DNA of 64,000 bases from Owenia fusiformis (GCA_903813345.2 CAIIXF020000010.1:7245169-7309168); one strand, 5' to 3'; counted from the first letter of the stretch, positions 11,636 to 24,081 are shown. The notes: a model not told the origin generated them from the sequence alone. Numbers and translations are program-made.

Positions 11636-12489
11636 ACACCACGACAATGAGGACGTCAGATTCCGTTGTCCAAAATGGCGGACGTAACCGTCGCACCAAG
11701 GTATGAGTACCGTAATCCAACACCAAATTCGAAAATTCAGAACAATACTTTGCACATATGGCGTTCCTGATCAACTATAAAACGCTTACCCCCCCATAGT
11801 GTTATATATCAAAATGTACCTGTTCATACAGGAGTTCGATTGATCTACATCAAATTAGAGTCGGGTTACTTTTTGAGATATCAGCGTCCATTTATTGTAA
11901 CTCGCGTTTGCTACCATTTCTTCAATTCCGAGATGACGAGCAAACGCGTAGTAAACACGCTCACGTCGGAACTATTTTTGACCTACATCGCTATTTTCGT
12001 AATTCAAATGAAAGTTGAACTCCTCCTCTTTATTTTGATACCAAATAGTGGCATACTCGGTACCCTAAAGCCAACTATGGCTTTATTTAGAACAAAACCA
12101 CAAGTTTTTAAATGGACTATTTTTGCGGATGGATATGGAACCTCAAACCCCAACTCTATAATCGCCTGGTTCTCATTTCATGCCACCTAGTTTATCGGTA
12201 CTAATTCTGTGCACGTATTTGCTCTTGTGATAGTGTAGTATATAAAATGCTGATTTAGAGATTGAACAGTGGTCGTGGATCGCCATAATATACCGTTTTC
12301 CATATCAGCAAAGACAACAGATTCTGAATTAAGAAATACAGTATAACAGGGACAGCGGTAGATGCTACGGTAGTATCAGAATTCGATCTACGGATTCTAT
12401 TAAACACGCAGTGGAAGAAAATCGAATCAATGCGAATCTTCGTCCGCCATTTTGGATAACAGAATCTAACGTTGCCGTTATCAGGGTGT
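11636..12489. mobile_element. TIR element with ATGGCGG core, long copy (~850 bp)
   Basis: Diverged inverted ends of about 45 bp share ACACC...GTT.TCCAAAATGGCGGACG (left 11636-11682; right 12440-12489). The internal stretch 12160-12300 (TCTCATTTCATG, GCTCTTGTGATA) matches, inverted, the interior of the smaller element at 18373-18898, so both belong to one family. The open frame at 11840-12190 has no recognisable similarity. Confidence 0.6.
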
Positions 12490-12854
12490 CCCGACGTGAA
12501 AATGTGTTAAACGTATAGTTTGATTACCAAGAATGAGTGACATCTTGTGATTAGTCATAAGTTGAAGTGTTAAAATTTTGACAATAAAGTAAGTTACCAT
12601 GTCAACCAATAATGGCACATGGTGATAGCTTAAGAAGTTCCAGTCAAATTGACTTGAAATTCGTATTGATCACCTACTTGAAACTTATATTTATTGATAA
12701 ATCAAGCCTTCGATGTAAATTGTTGATAAGTTAATTTTATTAATTCAGGCGTCCATTTTTACAATCGATAAAGCGAGACAAGGATTATGTTGTCGGACTA
12801 ACTCCCCGTTGTACATTTCATGGACTATTGATATATTGTATTATAATTCGTATA
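12490..12854. other. Putative promoter/5' UTR region of the secreted peptide gene
   Basis: No exon. The stretch lies directly upstream of the first codons at 12855. I see no certain TATA box or initiator. Confidence 0.3.
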
Positions 12855-15800
12855 ATGAAGGTATGTAAAGTACATTTTGTTTTAATTCATATTTTGAGCA
12901 AATTTGATTCACAATCTTTTAAAAAAACATAATTTAAATTGAAAATATTTTCAAAATCTGAATGATCTGTTTTGTAAATAAATGTGGCCCAGTATTTCAA
13001 ATTATTAAGTCTATATTTCTGAATGTTACGTAAACCTGAGATTGACGCGTCAAAATATAATCTCAGAGCGATTATAGTCCTCCTAGAGTACAGACCTGAA
13101 ATACATTTACACCAATGTTTCGACTCTTCTAAATCGATGCCACTGTGACCAAGAATCTTAAGTCGTGTCCGGGGAGTCGTGTCGTGTATCGTCTTATCAT
13201 GCATGTCATGTGTCATTGTAACCTCATTAGAATATGTGACCTCTCCAAGAGGCAAATTATGCAACTCGTGCAAATGTAAATCTCTCATTTAGTCGACCAT
13301 ACATTTCATAGAACCCCAGGTACTATAGCAATTTATTAAGGGCCAGGTATAAAAATCATTTCGAATTGTGTTATTTTCTAGTTCCACGTTGTCTTATTGG
13401 TGGTTTGTTTAGAATTCTATAAAGTAAATGGAAATGGGGATGATGAACAACAAACGAAACATAAAATAAAACCAGATCTGCCTCCATCGTAAGTACAGTT
13501 TTATTGATGATGTATTGTCATATCACCGGTGGGATGCAGTTGTCATGACGATGGCGTAGTCGGGCTTTGTATAAAAAACCTCCTACCTCATACCCACCTA
13601 CCCACCTACGTGGAACATGATACAGTCATTGAAGGGTTCAATTTTAAAGATTGTTAAATCTCAAAATAGCTCAAATTATTAACATTTCTACCATTCCGGC
13701 TTTATTTTATGACTAGACAGATAACAGATCCATAAATAAAGGCATATGGATGCATTTTAATTTGTTATGACCCGAGGGCGGCCAAGGGGAATAAATAACT
13801 TACGACCGCGAGTAGGTCCAACAAGCCAGATAAAGAAATTGAAAGAAAGTGTGTTAAATTCGATGCCACGAGTGTGAATCGAACCCAGCTGGGATGTAGT
13901 AGCAACTTGCTATCAAGGGTCGTTACAAATGCATCTATAATTCATCATAAACTAAGATTTAATAAATTAAGATCTTAAAAATTGAACCCTTCAAAGACTG
14001 TATCATGTACCACGTACTTGGGTAGGTGGGTATGAGGTAGGAGGTTTTTTATACAAAGCCTGGCGTAGTCGTGACGATCGTTATCGAGATTGTTGTCTCG
14101 CTTTTTTTGTCATTGTACTTTCAGGAAAACCACCTATTACTTGGGGTGGTGATTTCGTGGCCATTTACCTTGTTTTTATTTATTGCAAGTTTTTGTTGAG
14201 ATACGTGTGGTGTACATGGATACAAACTGTAGATCAAAGAAATGTATCGTGACATTTGGAGTGGTGGGAAGAAAGCATTGGTCCAAATACACCTAATGAT
14301 GACTCAGCAAAGACTTTTTGGGATCGAAGGACAGTTTTCTCATAAAGAAATGTCTCACTTCATTCAATTGAGTTTCATACACTTTCTATTTCGATCAAGT
14401 CATATTGATTCTTGAATTCCAAGCCCCTGAATGAAATCATATAGAATTCAAATTGTTGAACAAGAAAAGCTGACATTTTGCATCTTATTCATGCATGTCA
14501 TGCCAATTTTTGATTCATCAGCTGTTACTTACAACTAAACACCCTCTAACATGTATATACGGATTCGATCCGACATATGGTTTTCCACGAATCACGATAA
14601 CGATCACGGGGCATGAGGACGCCGTCATCATGACGACTTTACCCCACTGGTTATGTGATCAAAATCACAACACATATTATGAAGTGTTACTAGTTTACAT
14701 TGCAGTTTTGAATTAGAATCGGGTTGATCTCCATCAGAAATCATAATTCTCACATAATTGTCATTTTACAAATACAGACCATCCCAGATTCAGGATGCAA
14801 TCAATGCATTGACAGAGGACGCAAAAGATTTCTGGACTACGCACGCCCAGCCACAGCCACCTTCCGGTGTCCAAACAATCCATGAGCGAAAAAAGCGTCA
14901 AGTTAAGTAAGTCATCTGAACTGATACAATTTATTAGCATTACAAAAATCGGTTGTGTTGATACTCATGATAGATTTCTGGCTTAATATGAGTAGATTTT
15001 GGCGTATCTAGTTATATTAGGGATGGTGTTCAAATCAGTGGGTCTTTAACTATTTTCTCCTGTGTAACCCTTTCTGTCCTCTAAATTCACTAATTGGCCA
15101 ACCGGACTAACACTATAACTTTCTTTTGGTAAGTGTGCGTCCGTCTTATTGTGTTTATTGTCACAATAATTCATTTGCACTCCTAGAAACCAGGGGTCTT
15201 GTCAGGAATATTTTATTCCTCGAAAAAGTTGTCACAGGTTTACATTGTCTGCGCGGTGTCTCAGTGTTACAGTGTCTTACATTCCAGTGCTACTACTCGT
15301 GCAGAGAAAAGGAAAATCCCCAAAAGACGACCTGACGATACATTCTGTAGGACCCTTGTTCAATTCACCCCTCGAGAAGACTGGCGAGATTCGTTGGAGT
15401 ATGGCTACGTTTACGTGATTGCGGGATTCACAGAAGCGAAATGCCTGTATGTAGACGATTTGGGGATTTTTATAACGTGTTGTAAAGTTTTATTTTCTGG
15501 TATTAAATAGGTACACTTTTCTCACCATAATAGAATGTAATGATCAGATTTTGAGATTGGCCTGACATTTTCCAATAAAAACGTATATAACGTGTATATT
15601 ATAAGTTAATTCATGGTGGTGACTATAACGTGATTTTGTCATATTTTATTTCATTCTGACAACAATGTTAGGAATATCATAAAAACAAAATCTGATCCTT
15701 CTAATCAAAATCCTTACTTATATCTTCATTCAAGTTTTGCCTTTCACTTCAGAACTCGGCAAAGTAGAATAGTCTACGGAATCTGCAAACAAGAATACCA

Positions 15801-16002
15801 ATGGATCTTTTTACCAGTCTTGAACTGTGAAATCTTCGCTAATAAGACTATAGGTGAATGCAAGGCTGATTATGCTAGTATACGTTACGCCTCGGGTTGC
15901 ACGGCGCATGCCGTAGACGTGCCGTTTTGCGGAGATGTACATAGTCCGTTACAGCAGCTTGGACCCACAGCTGACTCTCTTAATAAAGCTATTGACATTT
16001 AA
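12855..16002 (+). CDS. Secreted cysteine-rich prepropeptide with furin site (cytokine/growth-factor-like)
   Basis: Five exons with agreeing phases: 12855-12860, 13382-13488, 14778-14906, 15273-15446, 15753-16002; 221 residues. Donors are GTATGT, GTAAGT, GTAAGT and GTATGT; all acceptors are AG. The N-terminus MKFHVVLLVVCLEFYKVNG is a good signal peptide. A charged prosegment follows, ending in ERKKRQVN, a furin-type site, at about residue 90; a second basic cluster (KRKIPKRRPDD) precedes the mature core. The core holds seven cysteines: FCRT, EAKC, YGICKQEY, VLNC, GECK, SGCTA, PFCG, with one N-glycosylation site (NKT). Signal-prodomain-furin-Cys core is the plan of Spaetzle/neurotrophin cystine knots, and the GCT near the end recalls IL-17; neither family is proven. 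The first coding exon has only two codons, so the start is the least certain part. Confidence 0.65.
13562..14060. mobile_element. Fold-back TIR element with 10-bp target duplication (Mutator-like size)
   Basis: Long inverted arms: GGGCTTTGTATAAAAAACCT at the left matches the complement of AGGTTTTTTATACAAAGCC at the right, and similarity continues inward through GTAGGTGGG, GTACATGATACAGTC and TTGAACCCTTCA. The element is flanked by direct repeats TGGCGTAGTC at 13552-13561 and 14061-14070. It lies in intron 2 of the secreted peptide gene and contains a nested tRNA-like element. A 9-11 bp duplication is typical of Mutator-like elements; the assignment is inferred. Confidence 0.75.
13764..13926 (-). 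mobile_element. tRNA-related SINE/TIR element, short copy (nested)
   Basis: Ends GTTATGACCC and GGGTCGTTAC are inverted repeats. Read on the minus strand it holds GATAGCAAGTTGCTACTACA, a B-box-like GGGTTCGATTC and a tail containing GCCAGATA-type sequence. The copy at 60810-61015 has the same parts in the same order plus an A-box that is missing here, so this is a deleted copy. Confidence 0.65.
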
Positions 16003-17347
16003 TCAAAATTGTATACAAATTAAATTGAAATTCATAGAGTGGATGCATTCATATTTTCTTAAATACCTTGGGACAATACACTGAACGAAACGACTATGTA
16101 AAAGTGGGAACTTTCATTGGACGTGAAGATATACCTATCTCCATAGATTTGGCTACTGGAATTTGATTGAAATCTTTTGATTGCATATCAAAGCCTGCCA
16201 ATGCTTGAATCTTAATTTCGCTTCTTAATTACTTGAGTTCGAAAATTTATTACAAAAATGCTTTGATAAGTATTCCAAAAAGATGACTTCAGATTGCCAC
16301 ACGTAAGGAGGGGGGTGTATATCTTCATTTATGAATTCATAATATTGTAATAAGGATTTCTAAAGAGAAATGTGCAGTTGATTTGTACGTATTTTGAAAG
16401 AAGTTGAAAGCTAAAAGTCTTACATATCCATTATGGTCCGCTTAATGGATTTAAAGTCCCCGTCTAAAGTTTGAAAATATTTTTTTATCATTCATTTACT
16501 ATTTATCAGGACTTAAAAAGTGATTTTAGAGATTTTTGAACAAAAAAATTTTTTTGAAAAAAATGTTGTGAGCATTTCATTTCTCAAACATTCAAATTTC
16601 CCGCCATTTTTCAAAAAAAAAATTGAAATTTCTTAATCATCAAATATTTCTTGATGCATTTCAAAAAAGATTATATTTTTAACACCAATGCAAAGATTGA
16701 ACAAAAGACACACTATTTCAATAATAAAATGTCATATTTAATGGGCCACTTCAATGTTTTAGCTTATCAAAAATATTTTGAAACATTAGTGATGTCACTA
16801 AGGTAACAAAAACTTTTTGAAAAAAATTGACTTTTTTTTCGATGTCAATCTTTTCTAAATATGCTAGACTTTCATAAAAAACCAATGTTGATTGTCTAAC
16901 CAGGTTAAAAGGAAGAATAAATTATGTTTTAGATATCATTGTACCATTGGTTTCTATGAGAACTAAAATTTTGAAATGCATTTTTTCAGAACCATTTTCA
17001 TGCACTGATAAGTTCATTTCTCGCTTGTTTATCAACCGATTTTCTTAATTTTTCGGCAAAAAAACATGGGAGGATGTATGCTATGCATTGGTATGAATTG
17101 TAGCTAATTAGAAGATATGAGTGACCTCTAAAAGTTGGTTTTAAATAAATTCACAAATTTTGAGACAAAAAGTCTATCAAAAAACACTTTTTGAAATTAA
17201 AAAAAAAAGTTTCACATATCACACTTTGATAACATTGGGTAAGACTACAATATAAGCCAAAGTGGTTTAAACTTTACATGGGGCCTTTAAGTTTATTTTA
17301 AATAAACATTCAGCTCAGTAACTTCTGTTTTATAAAATGATTATAGT
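16003..17347. other. 3' flank of the secreted peptide gene; no gene seen
   Basis: Very AT-rich (many poly-A and poly-T tracts). No recognisable exon. An ATTAAA at 16019-16024 is probably too close to the stop to be the poly(A) signal. Confidence 0.45.
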
Positions 17348-17550
17348 GTTTATTAATGGTGTCATTAAGAAGTTTATTACAGAATCAATACTTTGGCATT
17401 TGATTTATAAATTGTCAATGACCTTAAGACAAAGAGTGACGTTATCACAGAGAATTATGGTTTCATAAAGAACTTGACAATGCGTCGTATTTTTAAAGAA
17501 GTGATAGCATATTTGAATTGCAATAAAGATCCTGTATCATGCTTAATTCA
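17348..17550. repeat. Dispersed ~200-bp repeat, copy 1
   Basis: Shares long identical runs with 40374-40572, such as ATTAATGGTGTCATTAAGAA, CAGAGAATTATGGTTTCATA and GAAGTGATAGCATATTTGAA. Same orientation, a few percent divergence and a small indel. Class unknown. Confidence 0.8.
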
Positions 17551-18372
17551 TACAAGCATGTTCCAACCCATCCTAGTAATGTACACAGGCTCTGCCCTCG
17601 TGCATTGTGTAAGGGTTGTTTTAATGCACTTGTGCTTTTAAATTTCCAATAATGATCATGGGCTTCTTTAGTACACTTGGTGCAGTCATAAACAGTAGAG
17701 GGGAAACTTGTACAGAAAACATGATAACAGTTCCATTTTGATAATGAATGGCGATTTTGTTTCCGAAATGTGTCTATCGTCGTATCCAACGTGCAACAGA
17801 TGAGATGAACATGCAATATAATATTGGCGTGCTTTTGAAAATTGCTTCGGGTTTGGGAGGGCTGCTACCTCTTTTTTACTATTTCGTCTTTTTATGGATT
17901 TTAGAACAATTGAAACTAATTCACTTATCTTAATGTCTTAAAAGCATATCCCTCACCTTATAATTCTACTTCAAAACTATGCGAAGATATGCATTATGTT
18001 TTCATACATATACCCATATGGATGTTGTTTTTAATTAACAATGTTATTATGAAAGTATCTGCAAGTAACTTACATAACGCATCTATATTACATGATTATC
18101 GTATCATGTTAATTAACTTATTGGTAATGGCAATCAATTACAAATTATGTACACGAAAAACAACTACCTTTTTATGTCATTTTTGTAAAATCAATTATTT
18201 CCATTAAAATGTAATTAACTATATATGAATATACATGTGCACCGATATCACATAGGTTTATATAAGTAATATCAAACAGACAATTCGATCACATGCTCAC
18301 TGAATTCCCGTTCAAGCCTGTCAAGGTTATAATGATAATTCTCATGAAAGGTGGATACATAGTCTTTAGATG
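17551..18372. other. No recognised gene
   Basis: A minus-strand open frame of 107 codons spans 17493-17816 and has several cysteines, but it overlaps the dispersed repeat and matches nothing I know; I do not call it a gene. The rest is AT-rich. Confidence 0.35.
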
Positions 18373-18898
18373 CACCCCGGAATAGCCTGACAACGGTAAA
18401 GTCAGATACTGTTGTCACAAATGGCGGACATAACCGAAGTTTCAATTGATTTTCATGAACTGTATGTTTAATAGAGCACCTTATAGACTAAATTCCTTTA
18501 GAAAAACAATTAATCAAAGTGTCTTAATACTCATTGTACAGTTAATAATGTTCTACCATCGAAATAAAGTCTTTAAATGATTTAAACGATCAAAATTAGA
18601 TATGGGACAACGGACACTGTAATTACCATATGCCGTTGTCTTTCTAAATTACTCAAATTCAGATTCTGTTGTCATTGACGATATCGAAGACGCTATATGG
18701 TGGCGATTAACGACCCAATTTGATCGAAATGGGATTTCATATGATACATTATCACAAGAGCTTAATACACGTACTGAATTGGCGACGATAAAAAGCCATG
18801 AAATGAGGACCAAGTGATCAAAAAGTTGAAGCGACGGTTGTGTCCGCCATTTGTGACAACGGTATCTGACTTTACCGTTGTCAGGCTATTCCGGTGTG
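18373..18898. mobile_element. TIR element with ATGGCGG core, short copy (526 bp), 5-bp target duplication
   Basis: Terminal inverted repeats of about 70 bp, nearly identical (left CACCCCGGAATAGCCTGACA; right end complement CACACCGGAATAGCCTGACA), continuing through GTCACAAATGGCGGACA. Direct repeats AGATG flank it at 18368-18372 and 18899-18903. The interior matches the element at 11636-12489. No ORF. Confidence 0.85.
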
Positions 18899-18903
18899 AG
18901 ATG

Positions 18904-19070
18904 GGCAAATGGTCTCGAGTTGGATAAATGGTCTTAGGGTGGGTAGATGTTTTTTTGGTAAATGGTTTTCAGGTGGATAAATGGTTTTCAGTCGGATAAT
19001 TGATCTTAAAGTTGGTTGGTAAATCGTCGTTTTTTGGTAAATGGTCCCCAGGTGGATAAATCGTCAAGAT
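18904..19070. repeat. Degenerate tandem repeat (GGTGGATAAATGGTCTT type)
   Basis: Six to eight degenerate copies of a 17-25 bp unit around GGATAAATGGT and GGTAAATGGT, starting directly next to the right end of the TIR element at 18898. Confidence 0.65.
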
Positions 19071-19311
19071 GGCAGCTTACTGGAAATTAGTACTACATTT
19101 TCAAATGATCAATATTGACCATATCAAAACAATTCCCTTGTTTTGCTGAACTAAAGTATATAATTGTATGATATTATCTAACGATAGCTACCATATCAGG
19201 AGAGAAATAGTCTGTGAAAGAATGTCCCTTCAAGGCTTAAGGTCCAGATGTGCAAGGCTTGAGGTAAACTATCGATGTTTAGTGAAATAAAAAAAAGTGT
19301 TTTTTACATTG

Positions 19312-19317
19312 TTTATT
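19312..19317 (-). terminator. Poly(A) signal of the beta-lactamase-domain gene
   Basis: AATAAA on the minus strand, 80 bp past the stop codon at 19397. Confidence 0.6.
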
Positions 19318-19396
19318 CATTCCGAATGTTGATCATCAGCATTACATAACATATTACTGTGTTCTTATTTTAGTTCATTCATCTATAGTAGTTGTA

Positions 19397-22300
19397 TCAA
19401 GTCCGTTCCAAGGTATCGACTACAGCATACATGGCCTCTACTAGCTTTGTGTAATGTGCATCAACCATACAGTTGCTTATATGGTTTGTAGTATATGACC
19501 AGGCCAAGTCCTTCTTTACATCCATCAACCCAAACTGTCCACCCCAACCTGGATGACCAACGATTTTGGTACCCTGAAGTATAAAACAAATAGATTAGAA
19601 ATAGTCATAAAAATAACAATACACATAACTTTGGAACTTTCAGAAATCATCGAACAATGTAACGCACTGAAAAAGTCATAGCATGGACACACAAAATGCC
19701 ATCCACATAATGTTTAATAACGTCTTTGTCTCTATGATATTTGTATTCTTGAGCACATTACAACTAAGCTCTCCATATAGCAGCTTCACAATAAGATTCA
19801 GATGATTAGTTCAACTAAATACACTTTAATTAGCCTTACAAAATTACAAATTGTCAGTTGATGTATAATTTATGTATCATAGTTTGACAATAAAGTATGT
19901 AACTCACAAAAAACTAAATACTGATAATTTTTCCTTGGACTTTCAGGGAAAAAAGTCCACTTAATTTATTCAAAAAATGATATAGTTGTCATCGATAAAA
20001 TAATTATAACCTATTTCCAAAAGTATGTTACAAAACGTGTGTATCGTTTTTTGTGTAAAACCTGGTGTGCCTGCAAAGGAGTAATGTAGACGACACATCT
20101 TGTTACGCTCATAAATCTGCATTTAATTGAGCTAGTAATCTGAAACTAATGTGACCAAAAACAAGTTAGACTTTTTGCTGACAAAAATGTTATCCAACGT
20201 TATTTTGGTGAGGTGGTATGTTTGTGTGACGCGGAATGTTCAAAGTGATACCTTTGACCTAAAGGCATTCTGATACTCACATATTTCTGATTTTCAAATG
20301 GGAAAAAATATTGCTAGAAAGAAACTGATAGAGGGTCATGATTTCTCACGATGCATCAAGCGACCTTAGACTCAATGGCTATAGTATTATAAAATTGATT
20401 GATGATTTTAAAAACACCCGATCTAAAGATTTTGTTGTTAGGGATATATAGATCTTGTACCTGAGGGCTGTCATAAACCACATAGCCCGTTGCATACGTA
20501 AAATTGAGACCAATGACTGCATCTGAACCTCCTACCAGAGGCTTAGTCATGGACTCCACAGTTGCCTTGGATACTAGCGTTTTATTAGTTGTCTGATCGT
20601 TTCCATGGGCTACGATGCTGAATAGCTTGGCCACAGACGCTGCATTACTAAACCCATAAGCCGCTGCATTAATAAAGGATCTGAGGTCTGGGTTGTTTCC
20701 TAAACTCTGTAAATGAAGAATATGTTGAATAAAAAAGTGTCCAATATAATTGGCATCCTCCTTCGCATTTAACAAACGAAAACTCACATCCTCCTCAGCA
20801 GGAATGAGCATATTGTTATCATAAAACAACATAAGCCGACTTACAGGGTTATCTATCATTGGCATGGTCTCGAAGAAAGGCTCACTAGCTTTGGCGTAAT
20901 TGGTCCCCAAAGATTTCATAATTGTGTAAAACATTTTCCATGATTCCCAGGACTGTGTGAATATTTGACTGAGCTCTCTTTTATACATCCGGGCACATCT
21001 GTGGTTCTCTTCTAGAGGAAGCCCAATAAAAAAATCAATACCTGCAAAAACATGTATATTAAGTAGCACCCGAATGTTCAGATATGGGTTTATACATGTA
21101 TCTGATGTTTACTGGTTTGGTTAAATAAAGATTACTTTTAAATCACATCAACACTGGTGATCCGCTCGATTACGCTGGTTACCGAAACGGTTCGTTTTGG
21201 GAACAAAATGTCGAAACGTCGAAGGTTCGATTTTTTCCTTATTTCACATGTCGTAGGCAGAATCCCCACGACATTTTTTCTCACAAACGTGTATCAGTAC
21301 CATATGTTTTAGAAAATGTACATCTTTGCGAAGAAATCGCTCAGAAGACAACAGAATCGTCGATTTAATTCCTCACTTATGTTACATAAACGGTAGGGGT
21401 TAAAAGAGCTGATTACCGTTTATGTAACTTAAGTGAGGAATTAAATCGACGATTCCGTTGTCTTCTGAACTATTTGTTTAGCGAATGTGTACATTTTCTA
21501 AAACATATGATACTGATATACGTTTAATGAATAATGTTTAGTGCCTACAACGTGTGAAATAAGGAAAAAAGAAAAATCGTACCTTCGACGTTCCGGCATT
21601 TTGTTACCGAAACGGTTCCAACGTAATCGAGTGGATCACCAGTGATCAAAACATATTTACTGAATGGATGGATTAAGCATGGTTTGAAGAATACAAACTT
21701 ACCAAAAGGTTTTGCAATTTCCTCTTGAAAGTATTGTGATAAACTTCTTTGTTTACTGTCTACTCTTCTCACCAACTGATCCAGATACAGCCCAATGGTA
21801 AACATGTGATAGCCATGTCTAGTACCTGAAGAACATACATATACTATTTACAAAATTGAAATCGTAAAAGAGCACAAAGGTTAGGGCGATTGAGAAAAAT
21901 TGTCAAATTGAATTATGCATTCGAAATTCTTTCAATTGGCTTTAACTTATTTGTATTTGAATCTTTGAAATCATCCTAGGAAGGCTTGGGTCCAGACCTC
22001 ATCCATTATACGTTCCTTTACGCTTTCCTTACAGGCAAGAAGTAGTATGGGGATGATTTGCCATAAATTAACTGCTGCTGCTGTCGAGTTGAGCACAAAA
22101 CACTTGTGTCTCTTTGTTATCAGAGGACGAGACAAAAACGTACCTGGCTCCCAAACTGGTTTTTGTCTGGCTAGTATCCTTCCCGCCTCCTGCCAGTTTG
22201 ATTTAAGGAGCTTCTGCGAGAAAGGCACATCAACTGTGATCAACCCAGCCTAAAATTTCAAATTCTTTAAACATGCTGTGTATAATAACTTTTATATATG

Positions 22301-23397
22301 AAATAAATTTGTCGGGAAAAGATATCATGCACGGCAATAGTGCAATTGGTGTTGGTTTTCAACAGTTTGAATATTTTGCATTTAGTTGAACTCAACATTA
22401 TACCTAAAGACAATTACAGTGATACGGAATCACAAAGTGTTGACCTTCCTTAAAGCAAAAATGTTCATTCTACCCCTTTTGCTTCTTATACTATTATTTC
22501 AGAACAACACTTTGGAACAACGTATTTGGCATAATTGTACTCGCCTGATGACTTAGGTATGTTCTTAACGTTATTTTCTCTTTTCCATTCTGAGCAAACT
22601 CTTTCCAGTACTTAGCTATTGGTTCATCATACTCAAGGAGTCCCCTGAAAACAATGTAAAAAAGTAGTCTGTAGTCTTACAATTTTGCAAAAAAGATTCT
22701 TAGAGAGGATTTATCTCAAAATGATAAATATGGCCATACCATTCTGTTAAGATAATAAATATGTTTGTCAATACATATGTGAAATTTGATTTATAATGTT
22801 ATAGTATTACAAAAGATTAAAATGAGTTTCATTGCTGGCTAGACTAAGCTTAAACTACTGGAGGTTCATTTTAACCATTTACTTTTGTGCTGTACCTGCA
22901 TAAATTACCTGTCAACTAGTAGAGCAATAGTAATTGAAGCAATGGCCTTAGTGGTAGACATAACCTGTGTTATTGTGTTCTTATTCCAGGGGATTTCAGC
23001 TTCAACATCCGCATATCCGCCTCTCAGGTTAACCACTTGCTGTCCCTTATAATACACAGCAAATGCTCCACCCTTCTCCAATCCACTTTCAACATTTTTC
23101 CTAAAGTAAAACAATCATTATAGACAAATACAGATGCCTCACATCGACATTTGCTCCTGTTTTCAAAAGTTTGACTTCATTATCCGATAGTAATAATCTA
23201 AAAAGGATCGTAGTAACTCCATTTACAAGGTCAAGAAACTTTCCTTACCTAAAAATATCAGCCAATGGTTTCCAATCTGCTTCTGTGTCTCCCTCCCAGA
23301 CTGGGGGTAGTTTTGGTTGTAACCAGGAGGACGCAAAAATAGCAAATACTGCCAATGCTAGTACTACCACGGATCCAAATAACAGCCCCATGCTCAT
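19397..23397 (-). CDS. Beta-lactamase-domain serine hydrolase (class C / LACT-2-like)
   Basis: Seven exons on the minus strand, all phases agreeing: 23397-23249, 23100-22909, 22644-22545, 22249-22144, 21825-21703, 21041-20461, 19573-19397; 475 residues, a normal length. Residues 4-21 are a hydrophobic signal anchor (LLFGSVVVLALAVFAIFA), suggesting membrane attachment or secretion. The class C hallmarks are present: S98-T-T-K101 (the S-x-x-K nucleophile motif), LSHQAGL before residue 150, a Tyr at about 188 in HGYHMFTIG, and H424-P-G-W-G-G, which takes the place of the K-T-G triad motif in the LACTB/serine-hydrolase branch. Animal relatives act as serine peptidases or esterases; the substrate is unknown. 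The start was chosen at the first in-frame ATG (MSMG); the second ATG two codons later is equally possible. Intron 3 uses a GC donor. Intron 5 carries a fold-back transposon. Confidence 0.9.
21152..21644. mobile_element. Near-perfect palindromic fold-back element in an intron, 5-bp target duplication
   Basis: The 493-bp element is one large hairpin. Ends CACTGGTGATCCGCTCGATT and its near-complement; arms of about 230 bp also share GTTACCGAAACGGTT, CCTTATTTCACA and GATTTAATTCCTCACTTA. Direct repeats ATCAA flank it at 21147-21151 and 21645-21649. It lies in intron 5 of the beta-lactamase-domain gene. Confidence 0.85.
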
Positions 23398-24081
23398 AAA
23401 GGCCTATGCCATTACTTAGTACTGAGCTATACTTTTATCCTCAAAACAGAGAACCCACTGTTAAAATATTAAGATCCTGTGTGCATTTATAAAGGTCATG
23501 CGATTATTTGATTACATATAAATAAGCTTAACCCACCATTCTATTTATCTGTAAATGCATCCTTCTTCAAAGGACTTCATCTATGCTTATATAAAAAAAT
23601 ACTTGTAAAATACCGTTGCAGCAAGGATGCAGAAAATGACAATAAGTGAGTTTAGTCTTAAGCTTATAGTCATTGAGTTTTAGTAACAAATGATACAATG
23701 TATAGTTTTACTTACATGTGCACACCTTTTGATTGGTGTTTTGTTGAGAACTAAGAGAAACGGGGTAACTGACGTTAAAATATCAGTCAAATCACAACTG
23801 TAAATAGACGTGACTCAACAATAAAGACTTTTCGTTTAAAACAAACTCCATATATGGAGGCAATGTTTATTGACTGTGGTCCAACATTCATATGAGAAAT
23901 AATCCTATGATAAAGTGATTATTATTTAATCATTAACAAATTGTATATACAACTGGGTGAATCTCTTAAAAGAACCTATATATTGACATTGATGGCCCAA
24001 TAGGATGATCATAGGCAGGAATAGGAATAATTTTTAAATAAAGATGGCATGGTAATCGATCTGTGTTTATTTATATATATA
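23398..24081. other. Upstream flank of the beta-lactamase-domain gene; no gene seen
   Basis: Presumed 5' UTR and promoter side of the minus-strand gene starting at 23397. No definite promoter element identified. Confidence 0.35.

Noticed and set aside
11840-12190. 116-codon plus-strand frame inside the ATGGCGG element
   Set aside because: No similarity to a transposase; the short family member lacks it and its internal match is on non-coding sequence.
17493-17816. 107-codon minus-strand frame with several cysteines
   Set aside because: Overlaps a dispersed repeat shared with 40374-40572, has no recognisable similarity and no splice or start support.
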